Part shown: positions 1-11,223 of the stretch, one piece after another
How positions within the stretch are numbered: position 1 is the first letter of the stretch
How the letters are laid out: each line of letters starts with the position of its first letter
Position numbers and translations under genes: made by a program
NCBI RefSeq assembly: GCF_035046505.1
Contig: NC_089823.1
Span: forward strand, 8,536,044 to 8,600,043
DNA length: 64,000 bases
Direction of reading: 5' to 3'
Origin: Tiliqua scincoides
Taxonomy: Eukaryota; Chordata; Lepidosauria; Squamata; Scincidae
The notes under the pieces: generated by a model
The model's database searches: none
What the model was told of the DNA's origin: nothing
Seen by the model: the letters and a program-made list of their open reading frames with translations, nothing else

Positions 1-127
1 GGCAGAGTGTGGGATTTGAATTGATGAATCCGAGGTTCAAGTCCCCACTCAGCCATGAAGCTCACTGGGGGACCTTGGATCAGTTACTCTTTCTTAGCCT
101 AGTCTACCTCACAGGCTTGTTGTGAGG
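1..127 (+). mobile_element. tRNA-headed MIR-like SINE, 3' part
   Basis: A B-box-like GGTTCAAGTCC lies at 34-44. It is followed by a core resembling MIR/CORE-type SINEs (a GACCTTGG segment, then a run ending in TTGTTGTGAGG and AAAATGG). The left end is cut by the window edge. Related copies lie at 4887-5041 and 23345-23575 on the other strand. The family name is from memory of reptile repeats. Confidence 0.6.
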
Positions 128-189
128 TCAAAATGGAAAGCGGGAGCCATAGATACTGCCCTGAAGGCTTTGGAGTGTGGTAGGTTCAC

Positions 190-400
190 AGGGCCCATGA
201 AAGGGGGATGCAGGGGGTAAATTGTACCTAGGCCTAGGGTCAGAAAGGGAACCCAGGAGCCAAAGGAGGGGGGGCCAAAAAAATTTCTGGGATCTTACAT
301 TTTCTGATCTCACCAGGGCCCATGGGGGGGGGTGCAGGGGGATGCAAGCCCTGGGGTCAAAAAGGGGCTCAGGAGCCAAAGAAGAGGAGCGTATGCCTCC
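190..400. repeat. imperfect direct duplication, G-rich
   Basis: Two units of about 100 bp start with AGGGCCCATG (near 197 and 316) and end with CAGGAGCCAAAG (near 255 and 371). Both are G-rich. I do not recognise a family; the second unit runs into the foldback hAT remnant that follows. Confidence 0.5.
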
Positions 401-515
401 GTTTTGCTCTCACCACCCAGAATGGCACTGAAGGGGAGAGGGAGGGGCCACTGGCACAGCCTGTTCAGGTGCCTGCAAAACTTAGTGCTTTGCACGCCCT
501 CTAGCTATGCCACTG
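400..515 (+). mobile_element. foldback hAT element, right half
   Basis: It ends in a run through GCTTTGCACGCCCTCTAGC to GCCACTG, matching the right arms at 18588-18815 and 31758-32021. The left arm is absent or replaced by the G-rich duplication. Confidence 0.55.
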
Positions 516-1769
516 CTTTGCACATACCACTTTTGAAATGAATTGAAGCTTGTACTTTGAGCTTTTCAAGGAATTGTATCCGTCTGCCATATCTGTTGTA
601 AGCTGTCATTTACAAGTGACTGCCTTCGTCCTTGGCTGCCCCACAGAGGTGTGGCAGAGCACAGCACAACTGAAACATATGTCGGTACTTTTATGCGCCT
701 GACAAATGTCTTTAGTAAGTAAAATGTGCCGGCCAGCACCTGAAATGGTTAACGTCGCTTCAATCTACAGTATTTACAGAATGATCCTTCTGCCCTGTTT
801 TTCTTCCCTCCCAACTATTTTTATCAGCCGCCGAAGACCACAAGAGGCTTACACAAAACTACTGTTTTGAGGATCACATCGCAGAGAGCTGGGACATGTC
901 ATTGTTAAAGGTGACATTTTCAAGTCAGCGGCGAGATCTGTTTGCGAAGAAAACAGCAAGCCAATCCCCGTGGGGCAGCAAGGAGGGGAAAGAGGGCATG
1001 GAAAGGAAGTTATAAGGAAGAGGCTTTTATGGAAATAGATGAAAGGCTTGTTTGCTTTTGTTTCTTTATGCTTTTTTTTTTTTTTTGCCTGCATCAAAAA
1101 ATGGTGTTTACTTTTTGCAAAAGATTCTCCCAGACGGGTTTGGAAAATAACTCAGCTGGTTTTGCATTTCAGAAGCATTTGAAATGAGAATATCGGGCAA
1201 AGGGGCAACCAAACAAATGTATTGCTTTTATGTAGTGTGTTGTGGCTTTACCTTTAAGAAAGATTGTAACAGCCCACTTCCTGTCCCCGCCTAAATCTCG
1301 CTGCTGATTTCCTGCTTCCTCATGGGATCAACCATATCTTGGTGCAATCAGTAGAGATGGTTGCTGAGTTTTTGTCATGCTCATGCGTGTCTGATTCCTG
1401 ACACGAACAGGTGTCGTGGAAGTAGGATCCCATGTCTGTGTACCACCTGAACTCACAAAGAAGTAAACAAAGGACACCACACTGACTGTGCCCGCCTTAG
1501 GCATTCTTCCATCCAAAGTAACTATAGGAGATACCGCAGAATTCCACTGATGCTGAATCAAGCCCTATTCCATCAAAATAAGAGCAAAAGCAGAATGTCC
1601 TTGCTGGATTGTGCCAAAAGTCCATTTCTGGCCTAGTATTCAAATCCATTTCCAAAAGCACATGGCCTGATGCCTAGGATGCTCACACGCTGGATATGAA
1701 GAGTGACAGTTTTCGGCTGTTGTTGGACCCCAGCATCTGGGGACCAAACTGGATGTGATGTTTTGTTTG
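516..1769. other. single-copy-like DNA, no gene seen
   Basis: No repeat family is recognised apart from a T-tract near 1072-1086. Composition is balanced, CpGs survive (for example near 830-845 and 925-935), and there is no splice-flanked open frame that I would trust. It could be host intergenic or intronic DNA. Confidence 0.4.
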
Positions 1770-1799
1770 TTGGCAACCTTCAGTCTCGAAAGACTACCA
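1770..1799 (-). mobile_element. isolated copy of the shared LINE/5S-SINE tail
   Basis: TTGGCAACCTTCAGTCTCG followed by AAAGACTACC is the reverse complement of the 3' tail shared by the 5S SINE, the LINE at 23942-24667 and the 468-bp element at 59079. What lies upstream of the tail (to the right) is not recognised. Confidence 0.6.
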
Positions 1800-2802
1800 A
1801 GGAGAAATGCATGGCACCCACCATAGCTTCAGAGGGATCAATTTAAGAATGGGAATGGGTCTGGTGCCAAAGGGCTAAATGCCACCTCTCCTTGAGACAC
1901 AACTCTTATCCAGCTGCCCCCACTCCTGCCTCTCACCCCATGGCTGCTTGAAGAATTCCACTCACAGAGCTTCAACATCACATGTCACTTGGCTCTGGTA
2001 CCGAGAAGGTGAATTCATCTTTCGGTCTCTTGTTTTTTCAAATCTGTCATAATCTTTTCTGAAGCAATTATGATTCTGTCCAACCTGGTTCTGAGAACAT
2101 CCTAACTTCTGGCATTCGTTCTCTGTCCATAGATTCCCCCCCCCCAGGCCTTTTGGATAAATAAAGGTGTACTGTGATATAATTCTACCCCAAGGTGGGA
2201 ATTCACGTGCAGTGGACAGGTGTCTATTTGGACAAGCAGGTCCAAAGTGAGAGATGAGCTGCCTTCGTTCTGTCCAGGCAAGTGACAATTTGCTGGGAAT
2301 TAATTCATGGGGTGCTTTTTTTGGATGGCACAGTGCAATGCTATTTTTGACCAACCAAATAGATGCATCACTTCGAGTGCTTTGTCTCTTGTGCTTAATA
2401 CCCGCCTGCACTTGATTCAGAGGGACGGGGTTGTCCAGCCATTTTTCATTTCATTTGCTTATCCAAAAAGAAGGGTTGGACTGCCAGGCTGCTCCCTAAG
2501 GAGAAGGGGACTTTTATTTTTTACTTTATCCTGGTCCCAGCATCCAAAAACTGTCAGCGACAGGACTTGCCCTTCTGAGGAAGCCGCACAAAACGGATCC
2601 ACTCAGCATTTGCTTCTTTTTAATGGGCAAGCCAAGTCCTTGAGGGGACGAACAATAGGCTTCTCATGCCAGAGAACATCATGGCTGCTGCCAATGCCCA
2701 GCTGTGCCAAGAACGATGAACATTAGAACTCCAAGCAGCAACTTTTTAAGGCTCTCTTCCTTTTCTGTGGTGTCCAATTCATCCACTCCAATTTAAAAGG
2801 GC
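1800..2802. other. single-copy-like DNA, no gene seen
   Basis: A 149-codon open frame on the minus strand (1962-2411) and a 139-codon frame on the plus strand (2307-2726) overlap here. Neither matches a family I know, and they compete for the same DNA. I treat both as chance. Confidence 0.35.
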
Positions 2803-3156
2803 AGGAGGTCTGGCTCAGTTGGTAGAGATGCCGCCTTGTATGCCTGAAGATCTGAGGCTGCCAATTCGAAACAACCGGAAGTACCCGAGAACTGAGGACA
2901 CGCTGATATCCTGATGAGCTGACCCTCGGTGGCAGAGAGGAGTTGCCGTCAAGTGGAGCGTGGGAGGTGAAGGGCCAGAGAGAGGCCAGACCGGGAAGGA
3001 ATCCAGCTGGAAGGAAGAGTTCGATGAAAGACGAGAACTATTCAATTGTTAAAATCCCTACGGGGGTTTAGAACAGCCTGCCTATGTAAACTGCCTTGGA
3101 TTAAAGTCTGAGGAGAAATCTGACGACCAAAGAAAGGCGGTATATAAATACCTGTA

Positions 3157-3203
<47 letters not shown>

Positions 3204-3204
3204 A
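2803..3204 (+). mobile_element. Sauria-type SINE
   Basis: The tRNA-like head has an A box (TGGCTCAGTTGG, 2811-2822) and a degenerate B box near 2861-2871. A central region of about 200 bp follows. The 3' part runs from GCCTGCCTATGTAAACTGCC to GAAAGGCGGTATATAAATA and then a (TAAA)n tail (3158-3203). This is the known plan of squamate Sauria SINEs (tRNA head, unique body, LINE-derived tail). It appears full length; I could not find a clear target duplication. Confidence 0.85.
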
Positions 3205-3801
3205 AACCATTTTGGAAAGAGGAAATGCTGAAGAGAATGCCATGCAAGAGAGAACAGCTGTCTGAGAGCAGAGCTAGACATTACCAAGGATACATGAATG
3301 GCTTCGAAATAGCAATGAAGGGCAGCACCCCAAGATCAGGGGTCCTTGCAGGTGCAAAACCAGCCCTGCTGTACCTTTTGTGTGAGGATCAGCACTTGTC
3401 AACAACAAAAAAACATTTGGCTGCTATATCATCTTATAGTCAATGGTTGCTGAGGTTTGCTCATGAAACAACTGACTGACTCCACCAGTGATCCTGGAGG
3501 GAGGACAAAGCAGTATGTTTCTTCAGCTGCCGGGATGCCCATGTATAGCGTCCCTCCCCCCCCCCCCGGCTTCCAAGAGTAAAGTGGAGGAGACGCCGCT
3601 GCTTTGCTTTCGAGGCCGCGACTGGCTCAGAAGCCAGTCTTACATGGGCGTTCTGGTGCCTGAAGACACTTACGGCTTTGCCCTCCCTCGAGAAACACCA
3701 GTGGCTGACTTTCAAGCCTCCCTGCAATATGAGAGAGCCTTTCAAAAAGCTTGGTTGGTCAGTGGGGAGAGGAACATTCCTGACATCCCATCAGCAGTAG
3801 T
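3205..3801. other. single-copy-like DNA, C-tract
   Basis: A poly-C run lies near 3556-3568. A 105-codon open frame (3488-3805, plus) runs through it into the CR1 that follows. I see no family match and no splice context, so I do not call a gene. Confidence 0.35.
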
Positions 3802-4290
3802 ATAAGAACATAAGAAGAGCCATGCTGGATCAGGCCATAGGCCCATCTAGTCCAGCTTCCTGTATCTCACAGCGGCCCACCAAATGCCTCAGGGAGCACA
3901 CAAGACAATAAGAGACCTGCATCCTGGTGCCCTCCTGCATCTGGCATTCAGAGGTAGCCTACTTCCAAAATCAGGAGGTTGCACATACCCATCATGGTTT
4001 CTAACCTGTGATGGACTTTTCTTCCAGAAATCTGTCCAATCCCTTTTTAGGCATGATGCTATCACCACATCCTGTGGCAAGGAGTTCCACAGACTAACTA
4101 CACGCTGGGTAAAGAAATATTTTCTTTTGCCTGTCCTAACTCTCCCAACATTTAATTTTACTGGATGTCCCCTGGTTCTGGTACTGTGTGAGAGGGAAAA
4201 TAACATCTCTCTATCCACTCTATCTATCCCCTGCATAATTTTCTATGTCTCAATTATGTCCCCCCCTCAGGTGCCTCTTTTCTAGACTGA
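3802..4290 (-). mobile_element. CR1 LINE, 5'-truncated 3' end
   Basis: On the minus strand it encodes the CR1 ORF2 C-terminus (residues like REMLFSLSHSTRTRGHPVKL and RKYFFTQRVVSLWNSLPQ) followed by the 3' UTR and terminal TTCTTATG repeats at 3802. It is shorter and more diverged than the copy at 33850-36118. A foldback hAT lies against its broken 5' end. Confidence 0.9.
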
Positions 4291-4312
4291 AGACTTTTTT
4301 TCCTAGAAATAG

Positions 4313-4568
4313 CCAGGGGGGAGCAAAATGTTTATACCGCAGGTGCTGCAATATGCCATATAAGTGGCCCCTCCATTTACTCTGCCATGACAGTGGTACC
4401 TCCTGTGCCATCAGAGCCATTCCAGATAGCAACACACCGGAGATGCCATTTGGTTCAGAAAGTGCCTGCATGTTGCTGTCGCTGCCCAGAATGGCGAGCG
4501 GGAGGGGCCACTTACATGGCATATTGTGGCACCTGCAGTACTTATCGTTTTGCCCCCCCCCAGCTACG
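4313..4568. mobile_element. foldback hAT element with ~60-bp arms
   Basis: The left arm (about 4313-4377) and right arm (about 4500-4568) are near-perfect inverted copies: both contain AGCAAAA/TTTTGC, CTGCAGGTGC-like and ATATGCCAT blocks, ending in GTGGCCCCTCC. The possible flanking 8-mers AAATAGCC and CTATAGCC match at 6 of 8. The family is the same as at 18588 and 31758. Confidence 0.65.
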
Positions 4569-4886
4569 CTATAGCCCATCAGCCAACTATGATCCTCCCT
4601 TCCTAGGCCCCCTTCAGGGGGGCAGAGCTACATGTCTACTAGTCAGCAAGATAAACCATATAGAAGGTGTACCAGGTCCCCAACTTAGGGAGGGGACCCA
4701 AAAATAGTCCAAACGGAGTGATTGGCTCCCCACTTTATCCTTTCAACGGAGAAAAGGTAGTTCTTGCTGCCACCACCCCAAGCTAGCGAGCCCACTTAGA
4801 AGGACACCAGCTTGGGCAAACCCCCATCCCAGCTTAAGCCATTTCTGCCCAACATTGCATATAAGCAACAGGGACCAAATGTGTAC
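4569..4886. other. no recognised feature
   Basis: Plain sequence; no repeat family or open frame worth calling. Confidence 0.3.
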
Positions 4887-5041
4887 ACTTGTGGGCCAGG
4901 CAATGAGTGACTGTGTCTGCCCCAAGATCTCTCAAGAAGCTTCATGGCTGAGCAGGGATTTGACCCTGGATCTTCTGGGTCTAAATCCAACTCCAGAACC
5001 ACTGCACCATCCTGGCTCTCGGCGGCATGGCAACCCACCCC
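4887..5041 (-). mobile_element. tRNA-headed MIR-like SINE
   Basis: On the minus strand there is an A-box-like GGTGCAGTGGTTCTGGAG and a B-box-like GGTCAAATCCC, followed by CTCAGCCATGAAGCTTC and the core also seen at 1-127. The head begins near 5041. Confidence 0.65.
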
Positions 5042-5574
5042 TTCTTGAGTGAATGGAGAACAGGCAAGTGACACAATAAAAAGGTAAGATGTTTATTAAG
5101 AGGTTATAAGATATCAGAGCTATAGAGCTAGGGTTCCCAACCTGTGGTCCACAGTGTACCCCCAGGTGGTCCGCGACGTCTCTGGTGAAAAAAGAAAAAA
5201 ATGCCCTTCCAGGCAGAAAAAAAGCCTGTGCAGCGCCAGCAGCCAATCAGAGCAACTCAGGGCAGCTCAGAGTCAATCAGAGCATAGCCTTTCTCGTCTC
5301 CTGCCTCCTCCCTCCACCTCCCTTCCCTCCTTGTCTGTGAGTGCCCAGACAAGCAAAAAAGTGACGCGCAGGCACCTTGTAAGGTGCACGCACATTTGTG
5401 CAGCCTCCTGGCTCAGCTGGCTGCAGAGGAGAGGTGTCCTGCCGCCCGCTGCCTCCAGTCTGCTGCCTCCATTCCCTGACCCTGTGCCTTCAGGTGAGCC
5501 CTGGCAACCTGGTTTCTCAGGAGTCAGATCAGGACTCCAGCCAGCCTGGGAAGTCCCTTTTGCTGGTGGGTGGG

Positions 5575-5740
5575 TGGGGCCAGAGGAGGGGGGCCAGAGG
5601 AGGAGGAGAGGGGCCAGAGGGGGGACAGAGGGGGGGAGGAGGAGATGGGCCTGAGAAGGGGGAGGAATGGGAGTAATGAGGAGGAGAAGGAGCAGGCTCC
5701 CAAAGGCATTGCTGGCTGGCTGGCTGGCTGGCTGGCTGGA
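5575..5740. repeat. G-rich minisatellite and (CTGG)n
   Basis: Repeated GGGGCCAGAGGAGG-like units (about 5575-5660) are followed by a run of seven to eight CTGG units (5709-5739). Several runs of three or more G could form G-quadruplexes. Confidence 0.75.
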
Positions 5741-6194
5741 GGGGTTTCCCTGGGAGTGGGTTTCTCTGGATGTGATTTCCCTGGGAGTCCGGACTCCAGC
5801 TGGCCAGGGAACACAGAGGAAGGGAGTTGGAGGCAGTGTGGCAGCAGGAGAAGGGAGAAACAATATGCTCAACCCCCAGCCCTGGTACCCCCTCCCCAGT
5901 TGGCAGGATTGGGCCCTCTGGATGTGCTCTTCTAACGCCCAGGGGTGGAGCAAGGGATCCAGGCAACCAGGTTTTGGCACCCCTTTTGGAGACAGAAACA
6001 GGCAGCACCTCTGGTGCCTTACTGCAAGCTGCCCACCTGGGGAGAAGCAATCCCAGAAGTTGCAGAACAGGCACCACTATAGCCAAGTACAGCAGGTGCA
6101 ACCCCTGACTTTTCCTCCTCAGAGAGCAGCAGCAGCTTTGTCCATGAGGAGCCCTCCCTCACCCCACACTTGGCCAGTTCGCCTATCTCCTCAG

Positions 6195-6284
6195 ATTGCA
6201 ATCCTATGCATGCTTACCTTGGAGTAAGCCCCATTGACTATAATGGGACTTACTTCTGAGTAGACATGTCTAGAATGGGGCTGT
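6195..6284. repeat. short palindromic interspersed repeat (copy 1)
   Basis: About 85 bp with inverted halves: GGAGTAAGCCCCATTG faces AATGGGACTTACTTCTGAG. The same unit recurs at 8985, 17189, 20541, 53881 and 57019. It is common in reptile genomes as far as I recall; I do not know its class. Confidence 0.7.
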
Positions 6285-6302
6285 TAGTCACACTGTGGCT
6301 GT

Positions 6303-6405
6303 GATGGACTTCTCCAGGAATTTCTCCAATCCCCCTTTAAAAGCATCTAGTCTAGATACCATCTTCACATCTTGGGGCAAGGAGTTCCACAGACTAACAG
6401 CAGAG
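6303..6405 (-). mobile_element. CR1 LINE scrap
   Basis: GGCAAGGAGTTCCACAGACT and the surrounding region match the CR1 ORF2 C-terminus (LWNSLPQ region) on the minus strand. It is an isolated 100-bp piece inside the 2-kb hAT. Confidence 0.75.
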
Positions 6406-7170
6406 TAAGCAGCTGTTGTTTTGCAGCTGCAGCCTACCTATAGGCTTGCTCACACTCTCTTAGCTCCAACCAAAGTAGTCCACAGCCAGAGCATGACAGC
6501 AATTAGAAAAAAAAATAGCAAAAATTAGCAAAAAGAGAGGTTTTTTCCCTCCCCTAAAGACCTTGCAGTGCACACCAAAAGGACTTTTCTTCCTGAGACA
6601 TGCAGCAGCCGTTCTGAGATGTCACTCTGAGCTGGTGCTTCTCCTTCAGGACCGACCTGCCTAAATTGTGTTGAACACTTTCCTAAGGACTCTGGACTCA
6701 CAAGTGGGGGGCAGCAGGGCCAGGGCTGTGTAACAAAAGGAACTGTGGAAGGATGCGTGTGCTTTTTGTTGACTCATTTAACTACCTTGAATGTCTTGTC
6801 TGTAATCCACTTGTGCTTACCCTCTCCCTTTTTGAGGTGTTTTTCCACACTTAAAAGAGGCAAAGGCTGTGTGTAATGTGGTCTGGTGTGGGGGAAAAGA
6901 GACTGGATTGAATTGGGTGGGTGTGAAAACCTCTGAGTTAATTATTTTGTGTTCCATGTATTCCATGTAAACCCAAGACTTTCACAGCTAGTGAAGCAAA
7001 TGCAAGCACAACCATCACATTAATTATTAAATAATCTTCTTTTGTATTACAAATTTAATTGTATTTTTTGTATACGAGGGTGGGGGGGGGTTGCATGTGG
7101 TCCCCACTGTCTCCAAATTTTGCCTTAGTGGTCCCTGAGCTCCTAAAGGTTGGGAACCACTGCTATAGAG

Positions 7171-7829
7171 GGAAACTACAAGGATAGAAAACAAGGCACT
7201 GCTCATTCCAACAAAAGGAGAAAAGTAGGCAAAAGTGGTTAGGGTATTAAAAGTAAAACCTGTCCTTGCTTGCCTGAGCACTTACTTTTTCTACCCTACA
7301 GCTGCTCTGTGGCCTTTGACCTCCCTGATGTGACACCATCAAGATGCTATTCCCATCTCTTGACGCCTGTCTTAATTTTTCTGCACTTAATGATTCCAGC
7401 CTGAAATTATTTGCCTATCTATATCTGGCAGCCTCTCATGGTCTCATCTTTTACTTTTCACCTTTATTAATATAGACATAGGGACTGAATATAGAAAGTC
7501 TTCTTAACACTTAAATATGGAGATGACCTTCTTGTGTTTTCAATGAAAGATGAGGTGTCCTGCTTCACTAAATCCCTTTCCTCTCAAGTGGCAAATGGGA
7601 ACATCTGACTTAATGATCCCCTCTTCCTTGGTGAGACAAAAGGTAAGAATTATTTCTTTTAAAAAAGTTTGCCTTTCAGTGTTTTCCATTGTTAAAGAAC
7701 TTTTGTTAATGTCCTCATTGTTCCAACTGTTCTAAGACCTAATTCTCACTGTGCTGGTAACTCTATGCCTGGATTGTACCGCTTCACACCACAGGTACAC
7801 ATGAGTGAATGCTCCCCCATACAAAGCAG
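7171..7829. other. AT-rich DNA, no recognised feature
   Basis: AT-rich; short open frames only; no repeat family recognised. Confidence 0.3.
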
Positions 7830-8188
7830 CAGTGGTGTCAGTAGGGCAATGCGGGGGGGGGGCTGCAGGTTGCAACGGGTGACGCCCAAAGGGGGAGAGT
7901 GACGCCACTACTAGCCAAAAATTTTTAAAACCTTGGTATTTTTGAATAATACCATCATGTTATATATCAATCAATGCGTAATTTCGTGTGGAATGCAATG
8001 AAACAAGCCATGTTGAAATACCTCTATTTGATCAAATGTTGTAGCCAAAAAACCAGCAGGGGTGGAGCAATGGTGCAGCACCACGCTCACCCCCCAGGCA
8101 CTGCCCTGCCCACTGCAAGGGAGGAGTTCCACCATGGTGGTGACATGCTGGCCTCCCTCAGGGATGACGCAAACCCTAGCCATGTTGA
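7830..8188 (-). mobile_element. hAT-like element, same family as 58858-59640
   Basis: The left end is CAGTGGTGTCAGTAGGG and the right end is AAACCCTAGCCATG, a diverged inverted pair. The interior segment ACCATCATGTTATATATCAA matches, inverted, the segment near 59040-59075. There is no clear 8-bp duplication. Confidence 0.6.
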
Positions 8189-8465
8189 AAACCAGATGTC
8201 TGTGAGCAGGGTTCTAGTATGGTCTTCTCCCCAACATGCTAGCTTTCTAGGTGCAGGGAATTTTTTCAATGGGGGCACATACAAATGTGCAAGTCCTCTT
8301 GTGTAGTCTGAAGTTTGCTGGAGTCTCCTTAAAGTGTTTGTGAAATAGAATTCGCAGTGCATGCTGGATCTGGGACACCTGTGACAGGTGAATGGAGAAA
8401 AAAAACATGTGCACCAACTGATCTTGGTGTGTTGATTGCCTTTTCATTTCTAAGTTTATCCTATG

Positions 8466-9490
8466 CACATAAGAAAAGCCCTGCTGGATCAGACTCAAAG
8501 CCCATTCTGTTTCAAAAAGTGGGTCTTCAGCTGCCTCTGGGAAACCACGAGCAGGAGGGATGGGCTTATTTATCTCTGGCCATTGCTCCCTTGTAATGGC
8601 TACTTGGATGCAGACTGTTATATCGCAGACTTGTTATATATGCAGACCTGGATATCACCCAGAGCCTTCATTCCTAATAGCCGCCAATAGACTTTTCCAC
8701 CATGACTTTATCCATTCCCTTTTTAAAGCAAACCAGGCTAGTGATCATCACCATATTTTGTGTCAGCAACTTCCACAGACTAATGAGGTCCTTGGTGAAG
8801 AAATGCTTCCTATAGCCCAGTGTTTCTCAAACTGTAGGTTGGGACCCACTAGTTGGGTCGCATTCATTTCAATATGTATTTTATTTTTAATATGTTTGAC
8901 TTGATGCTACAATGGCATGTGACTGCATTTGAGGAAATGTTAGAGACCTGTACTTTTAACAGGCTACTGTGTCTATGCTTTTTAAACAATGATAGTCAAT
9001 GGGGCTTACTCCCAGGTAAGTGTGGATAAGATTGCAGCCTTTAGGATGTTTGGGGAATATTTTAAACAGATCAGCAACTGCTTGGGAGGGTTAGGAGAGT
9101 TCTTCTTTATTTTAAATTTTAAAATTTATATTTATTGTAAACTTTTAATTTCATTAACTGGTTTGATTTTGTTGAATGAGGGGGTGCTAAAAATGTTTAT
9201 GATGTCACTTTCAGCCATGACATAACTTCCAGGTAAATTACATCACTTCTTATAGGTCCCAACAGATTGTCATTCTAAAAAGTGGGTCCCAAGTAAGTGC
9301 TAACAAGTATGAGAACCACTGCTTTAGCCCATCCTAAATCTGTTGCCAGTCACTTGCATTGGATGATCCCTGGTTCTAATATTGTGAGCCAGAGGGAAAA
9401 GTGTCCATCCCTCTACTCTCTCCACACCATTCATAACTTGATGTCGTCGTCCCCCCGAACTGCCTTTTCTCCAAGCTGAAAGAGGAACAT
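8466..9490 (-). mobile_element. older CR1/L3-like LINE 3' end, split by a hAT
   Basis: The minus strand reads CR1 3' UTR and ORF2 C-terminus (CTTCCACAGACTAATGAGG and CCTGGTTCTAATATTGTGAG on the plus strand). Two pieces, 8466-8809 and 9330-9490, are separated exactly by the hAT at 8818-9321. It is more diverged from the young CR1 consensus than most copies here. Confidence 0.8.
8818..9321. mobile_element. hAT element inside CR1
   Basis: The ends are CAGTGTTTCTCAAAC and GTATGAGAACCACTG. The flanking 8-mers are CTATAGCC (8810-8817) and CTTTAGCC (9322-9329), matching at 7 of 8. The interior includes half of the short palindromic repeat (8985-9039). No transposase. Confidence 0.85.
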
Positions 9491-9744
9491 TCTCTCTTCA
9501 CTGAGTGTGCGGGCAATCAGCCTGTATGCTAGAGGGAGCCTAACTCATGTTAACAAGAAGAAAGAACTATCCTGCCTCCTGTCAATGTCTTCTCCCTATA
9601 GCATGCAGGCTGCTTGCCTGCGCAATCTATGAAGCAAGAATGTTCCTTGTTAAGAAAGAAATCTCCATGCTTCCAACACTTCTAAACAAAAACAAAGGTG
9701 GTGTAATGGGGAGGCACTGGGACTACTATTTGCATAGGGTTCCC

Positions 9745-9886
9745 TGTAGCTGCACATGCCCGATCTTGTCTGATCTCGGAAGCTAAGCAGGGTCAGGCCT
9801 GGTTAGTACTTGGATGGGAGACTGCCTAGGAATACCAGGTGCTGTAGGCTTATACCGTAGTCTTTCGAGACTGAAGGTTGCCAACC
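9745..9886 (+). mobile_element. 5S rRNA-headed SINE (copy 1)
   Basis: About 105 bp match vertebrate 5S rRNA from the CCCGATC block to TGCTGTAGGCTT, including the internal promoter (AGCTAAGCAGGGTC, then TTGGATGGGAGAC). A non-rRNA tail follows: CGTAGTCTTTCGAGACTGAA then GGTTGCCAACC. The tail distinguishes it from a plain 5S pseudogene. Confidence 0.9.
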
Positions 9887-10600
9887 AACCAGTGGGGCAG
9901 AATGGAACCCTGGCAGATATTGGAAGGGCACCTGTATTTGTGATTTCTGCATGGTTGTAGCACTGTGTCTGCACAGAGGGGCCATTGCATAGTGGCAAAA
10001 CATGTTCTCCATGCTTCAGAGATAATGTTTTGCAGCTCCACACAGAAGCTGTTCATAACCTTTGTGTTTCAAGCTCACGTATCTACCCAAATGACCTTCC
10101 ACTGCTTTCTGCCCATGTCCTAACACAGCCATGCAACAACCCTTTGAAGGGCTTATTGTTAGAGTTTCTTGGAACGCGTGGCTTGATGAAGAGTTCAGTC
10201 TGATTGGAAACAAGATGAGACTCGGCAGTGTAACAAACAGGCAGTGGAAAGCTGAAGGCAGTGATGAAAAGATAGTTTGGTTCCAGCTCATTGCCTGCAA
10301 ATCATCCCGTTTCACGACCTTATGAATAAATGAAGTAGGGAAATCTGCTCTCCTACAGTAGCCTGGCAAGAAAAGCTGATCGCTGAAGGAGCAACCAGGC
10401 AGACACCCAGGACAGATTGCAGGTATGGTCAGGCAGCCATGGTAGAAGTACCTGGAAGCAGAGAAAGTGGGACAGAGAGAGGAGGTCAAACTGCTGACAT
10501 ACCATAATTCCTTTTGTTGAAGGCCACAACGAAGAGGGTTAGGGAACTGATCAGGATACTGATGGGGAGCAGACAAACACTGCAGAGAAACACCCTCGCC
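9887..10600. other. single-copy-like DNA
   Basis: No repeat family recognised. A 186-codon minus-strand frame (10016-10576) has no family resemblance and no supporting splice context; I regard it as chance. Confidence 0.35.
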
Positions 10601-11223
10601 CAGGGGTTCCCAAACCTTTTAGCACCAGGACCCACTTTTTAAAATGACACTCTATTGGGATCCACCTAGCTTTGCCTACCTTAGGTGACCCATGCAGGTG
10701 AAAAAAGTTTCACCTTCCTAGCTGCTCAAGCCTCTGTTTTTCTCCTTCTTACTATGGTGGGGGGACCGCCTTCTGGAGCGTTTGCTGATCACCACGTTCA
10801 TCGGATCAGGACCCTTTTGGTGGCCTTGCATTCCGCTTCACCTGACCTTTGATAGGAGCTGAGGCATATTTGCCTTCCCACAAGTAAACAGGCATGTGTG
10901 GCTCGGTTTCACTTTCCATAGCACTCATTACATTTTATTATAATCTTGGGGAGGGGGTTGACCCTTTTAGAGGGCTTGTTGGGGCCTACATTCATCAGAT
11001 TGGGACCGTTCTGGTGGCCTTGTGTTCCTCTCAGCCTGCCCTTCAAAGTGGACTGAGGCATGTTCATATATTCGCAGGTAAATATGCATGTGCAGCTTAG
11101 TTTCACTTTCCATAGGGTTTGATACATTTTCCTAATCGGCTACCAGCTTGTCAGTTGCACGACCCACCAACAATCAGGTTGTTACCCGCAGGTGGGTCCC
11201 AATCCACAGTTTGGGAAACACTG
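10601..11223. mobile_element. hAT element with internal direct repeats
   Basis: The ends are CAGGGGTTCCCAAAC and GTTTGGGAAACACTG. The flanking 8-mers CCCTCGCC (10593-10600) and CCCTAGCA (11224-11231) match at 6 of 8, so it is old. The interior has two diverged units of about 190 bp, each with GTTTCACTTTCCATAG. The related element at 46813 has the same units. Confidence 0.75.

Larger units (their letters stand above)
5128..7162. mobile_element. 2.0-kb non-autonomous hAT element
   Basis: The ends are inverted (GGGTTCCCAACCTGTGG at the left, AAAGGTTGGGAACCACTG at the right) and flanked by a perfect 8-bp duplication, CTATAGAG, at 5120-5127 and 7163-7170. Inverted ends plus an 8-bp duplication are diagnostic of hAT transposition. 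There is no transposase frame. The interior holds a G-rich minisatellite, a (CTGG)n run, a short palindromic repeat and a CR1 scrap, so it is a composite that was filled before or after insertion. Confidence 0.9.

Noticed and set aside
1962-2726. Two overlapping 139-149-codon frames as a host gene
   Set aside because: Opposite strands over the same DNA, no recognised domain, no splice-site context.
3488-3805. 105-codon frame with a protein-like feel (RDWLRSQSYMGVLVPEDTYG)
   Set aside because: Runs through a poly-C tract and into a CR1; no homologue that I recognise. Kept as single-copy DNA.
5273-6227. Long overlapping frames (up to 235 codons) near 5.3-6.2 kb
   Set aside because: They lie inside a non-autonomous hAT and read through G-rich and CTGG repeats, giving Pro/Ser- and Gly/Arg-rich chance peptides.
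10016-10576. 186-codon minus-strand frame as a gene
   Set aside because: No family resemblance; low-complexity residues; no exon boundaries that I would trust.
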